Positions 62,595 through 64,000 of a stretch of 64,000 nt of DNA are shown piece by piece. This stretch comes from Methylobacterium sp. Leaf125 (GTDB taxonomy: Bacteria; Pseudomonadota; Alphaproteobacteria; Rhizobiales; Beijerinckiaceae). The stretch is taken from NCBI RefSeq assembly GCF_001423085.1, contig NZ_LMNU01000045.1:62001-126000 (forward strand). Direction: 5' to 3'. A program made the position numbers and the translations under genes. Numbering within the stretch: the stretch's first letter is position 1; each line of letters opens with the position of its first letter. A model generated the notes under the pieces. It ran no database searches and was not told the DNA's origin. It was given only the letters and a program-made list of their open reading frames with translations.

Positions 62595-63533
62595 ATGCCC
62601 TCCCCCCTTCTTCTCGTCACCAGCCTTCCGGCCGCGGAAGAGGCAGCCTGGCGCGAGGCCCTGGGCGCAGCCATGCCGGGAGAGCGAATCGCGTCCGTCT
62701 CCGACGGTGCCCCGGTGGGCGCGGCGGAGATCGCCATCGTGGCGAACCCGCCGCTGGGGTCCCTCGCGGGCCTGCCGAACCTGCGCTGGATCCAGAGCCT
62801 CTGGGCCGGCGTCGACCGTCTCGTCCTCGACGACACGCTGCCCGACGTGCCCGTGCGGCGACTCATCGACCCGACCCTGGCGCGCGCCATGGCGGAGGCG
62901 GTGGCGGCGGCGGTCCTGCACCTGCACCGCGACTTCCCGCTCTATGCCGCGCAGCAGCGCGCGGGGACGTGGCGCCAGCACCCGGTCCGCCCGGCCGGTG
63001 AGCGCCGCGTGACGATCCTCGGCCTCGGCGAGATGGGACGAGCCGCGGCCGACCTCCTGCGCGCCCTCGGCTTTCCCGTCCGGGGCTGGAGCCGGTCCGG
63101 CACCGCGCACGGGACGATTCCGGTCGCGAGCGGCCCGGACGGTTTCGCGCAGAGCCTCGCGACGGCCGACATCCTGGTCAACCTCCTGCCCCTGACCCCC
63201 GACACCCGCGGCATCCTGAAGACCGACGCGTTCCGCCAGCTGCCGCCGGGCGCCGCCCTGGTCAATTTCGGGCGCGGCGCGCACGTCGTCGAGGACGATC
63301 TGCTCGCGGCCCTGGCGACGGGCGCCCTCGGCCACGCGATCCTCGACGTGTTCCCGGAGGAGCCCCTGCCGCCGGATCACCGCCTCTGGACCCATCCGGC
63401 GATCACGATCCTGCCCCACGTCGCGGCTCCGACGCAGATGGCCTCGGCCGCCGCGCTCGTCGCCGAGGCGGTGGCGGAGTTTCGCCGCACGGGCCGTGCG
63501 CCGGCGGGGATCGACCGGACGCGCGGCTACTGA
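62595..63533 (+). CDS. D-2-hydroxyacid dehydrogenase (GhrA-like)
   Basis: The 312-residue NAD(P)-dependent enzyme has the nucleotide-binding ILGLGEMGRAAADLL (G-x-G-x-x-G). The catalytic Arg is in NFGRGAHV, Glu in DVFPEEPLP and His in ILPHVAAPT. The group, glyoxylate/hydroxypyruvate reductase A, reduces glyoxylate or hydroxypyruvate, a reaction relevant to C1 metabolism in methylotrophs. Whether it acts there is not shown. Divergent from the amidase by 141 bp. Confidence 0.9.
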   Translation: MPSPLLLVTSLPAAEEAAWREALGAAMPGERIASVSDGAPVGAAEIAIVANPPLGSLAGLPNLRWIQSLWAGVDRLVLDDTLPDVPVRRLIDPTLARAMAEAVAAAVLHLHRDFPLYAAQQRAGTWRQHPVRPAGERRVTILGLGEMGRAAADLLRALGFPVRGWSRSGTAHGTIPVASGPDGFAQSLATADILVNLLPLTPDTRGILKTDAFRQLPPGAALVNFGRGAHVVEDDLLAALATGALGHAILDVFPEEPLPPDHRLWTHPAITILPHVAAPTQMASAAALVAEAVAEFRRTGRAPAGIDRTRGY

Positions 63534-63729
63534 CAGGCTGCGCATCCCGGTCAGGCGCATCAGCCGCGGACTCGCCCGGAAACCGGGGGCCCGCAGCCCC
63601 GCGACAGGGCCGCGCCGCGGGGCGGGACGCTGACATGCTTCGTCACAGGGGCGGCACGGGCGAGACAAACGGCTTGGCTATCTCCTGCTTCGAAGCGGCC
63701 CACGCCGTTTCGACCTTGGAGACAGACCG

Positions 63730-63978
63730 ATGAAGACCACGATGTTCGCCCTCCTCACCGCCGGCCTGCTCGCGGCGGCCCCGGCCCTCGCCGTCGACGG
63801 ACACGGCAACGCGTCGAACCCCGAGCAGGTGAAGCCGAACCTCGGCTCCGTCTCCGGCGGACCGAACCACAGCGACGATCCCCGGGTGCGGGAGGCGCAG
63901 GAGAAGGGTCCCGACGGCAAGCCGCTGCATTCCGACACGGACGGCCATGCCCACGGCCACAGCCAGGACAAAAAGTAG
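63730..63978 (+). CDS. Small secreted His-rich-tailed protein
   Basis: The 82-residue exported protein has a signal peptide (MKTTMFALLTAGLLAAAPALA, cleaved after 21). The mature region is polar and disordered (DGHGNASNPEQVKPNLGS) and ends in a short His cluster, DTDGHAHGHSQDKK. Metal binding is possible. No family is recognised. The 196 bp upstream show no clear promoter boxes but no other gene either. Confidence 0.78.
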   Translation: MKTTMFALLTAGLLAAAPALAVDGHGNASNPEQVKPNLGSVSGGPNHSDDPRVREAQEKGPDGKPLHSDTDGHAHGHSQDKK

Positions 63979-64000
63979 TCCCGTCGGCCCGGCCGGCCCT

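Overview
The window is a uniformly GC-rich stretch of alphaproteobacterial chromosome, most like Methylobacterium or a close relative (Methylobacteriaceae). This placement is inferred from several things seen here: overall protein style, an imuA-imuB mutagenesis cassette behind a perfect GTTC-N7-GTTC alphaproteobacterial SOS box, a BA14K-type secreted protein, FixJ-like regulators, and many small secreted glycine-rich proteins. No 16S or other phylogenetic marker is present, so the genus is an inference. I saw no rRNA, tRNA, CRISPR array, transposase, integrase or phage gene. The content is mostly housekeeping and accessory metabolism.

Layout. 0-7 kb: truncated secreted protein, dusA, ureE with a His-rich tail, a glycine-zipper lipoprotein, an HI0933-type flavoprotein, a TerC-family metal exporter with a His-rich repeat tail, an AmpD-like amidase overlapping a TerB/DnaJ protein. 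7-14 kb: a collagen-like secreted protein, the SOS-controlled imuAB pair, thiC under a TPP riboswitch, a BA14K/Gly-rich protein. 14-21 kb: a frameshifted small gene, a site-2 protease, an 18-bp hairpin repeat array, an alpha/beta hydrolase, an HNH protein, an acyltransferase, a glutamine amidotransferase and small proteins. 21-30 kb: penicillin-binding protein 1A, an FAD monooxygenase, a phosphate-type porin, an aldo/keto reductase, a membrane nucleotide cyclase translationally coupled to a YaiI protein, an orphan BrnA-like protein.

30-38 kb is a long minus-strand run: a duplicated DMT transporter, a tight MFS / metallophosphoesterase / ArsB-type permease cluster, a glucosamine-inositolphosphorylceramide-transferase-like protein and a D-amino acid dehydrogenase. 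38-45.5 kb is regulatory: a DUF2721 protein, a four-cysteine mini-protein with a strong sigma70-like promoter, a soluble nucleotide cyclase, two paralogous AraC regulators, and a divergent histidine kinase with two response regulators, followed by pirin.

46-55.5 kb is the most coherent pathway: a five-component peptide ABC importer lying between two different gamma-glutamyltransferase-family genes. This suggests import and hydrolysis of glutathione or another gamma-glutamyl compound. It continues with an EthD-domain protein, a PRISE-type SDR divergent from an HxlR regulator, and an asparaginase. 59-64 kb carries small secreted proteins, a HhH-GPD DNA glycosylase, a secreted amidase and a 2-hydroxyacid dehydrogenase.

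A cross-cutting peculiarity is the number of short perfect or near-perfect tandem repeats (14, 15, 18 and 21 bp). They sit in intergenic DNA and, always in multiples of three bases, at the ends or linkers of otherwise conserved proteins (TerC, ImuB, AraC, histidine kinase, DppC, BrnA-like, SDR).
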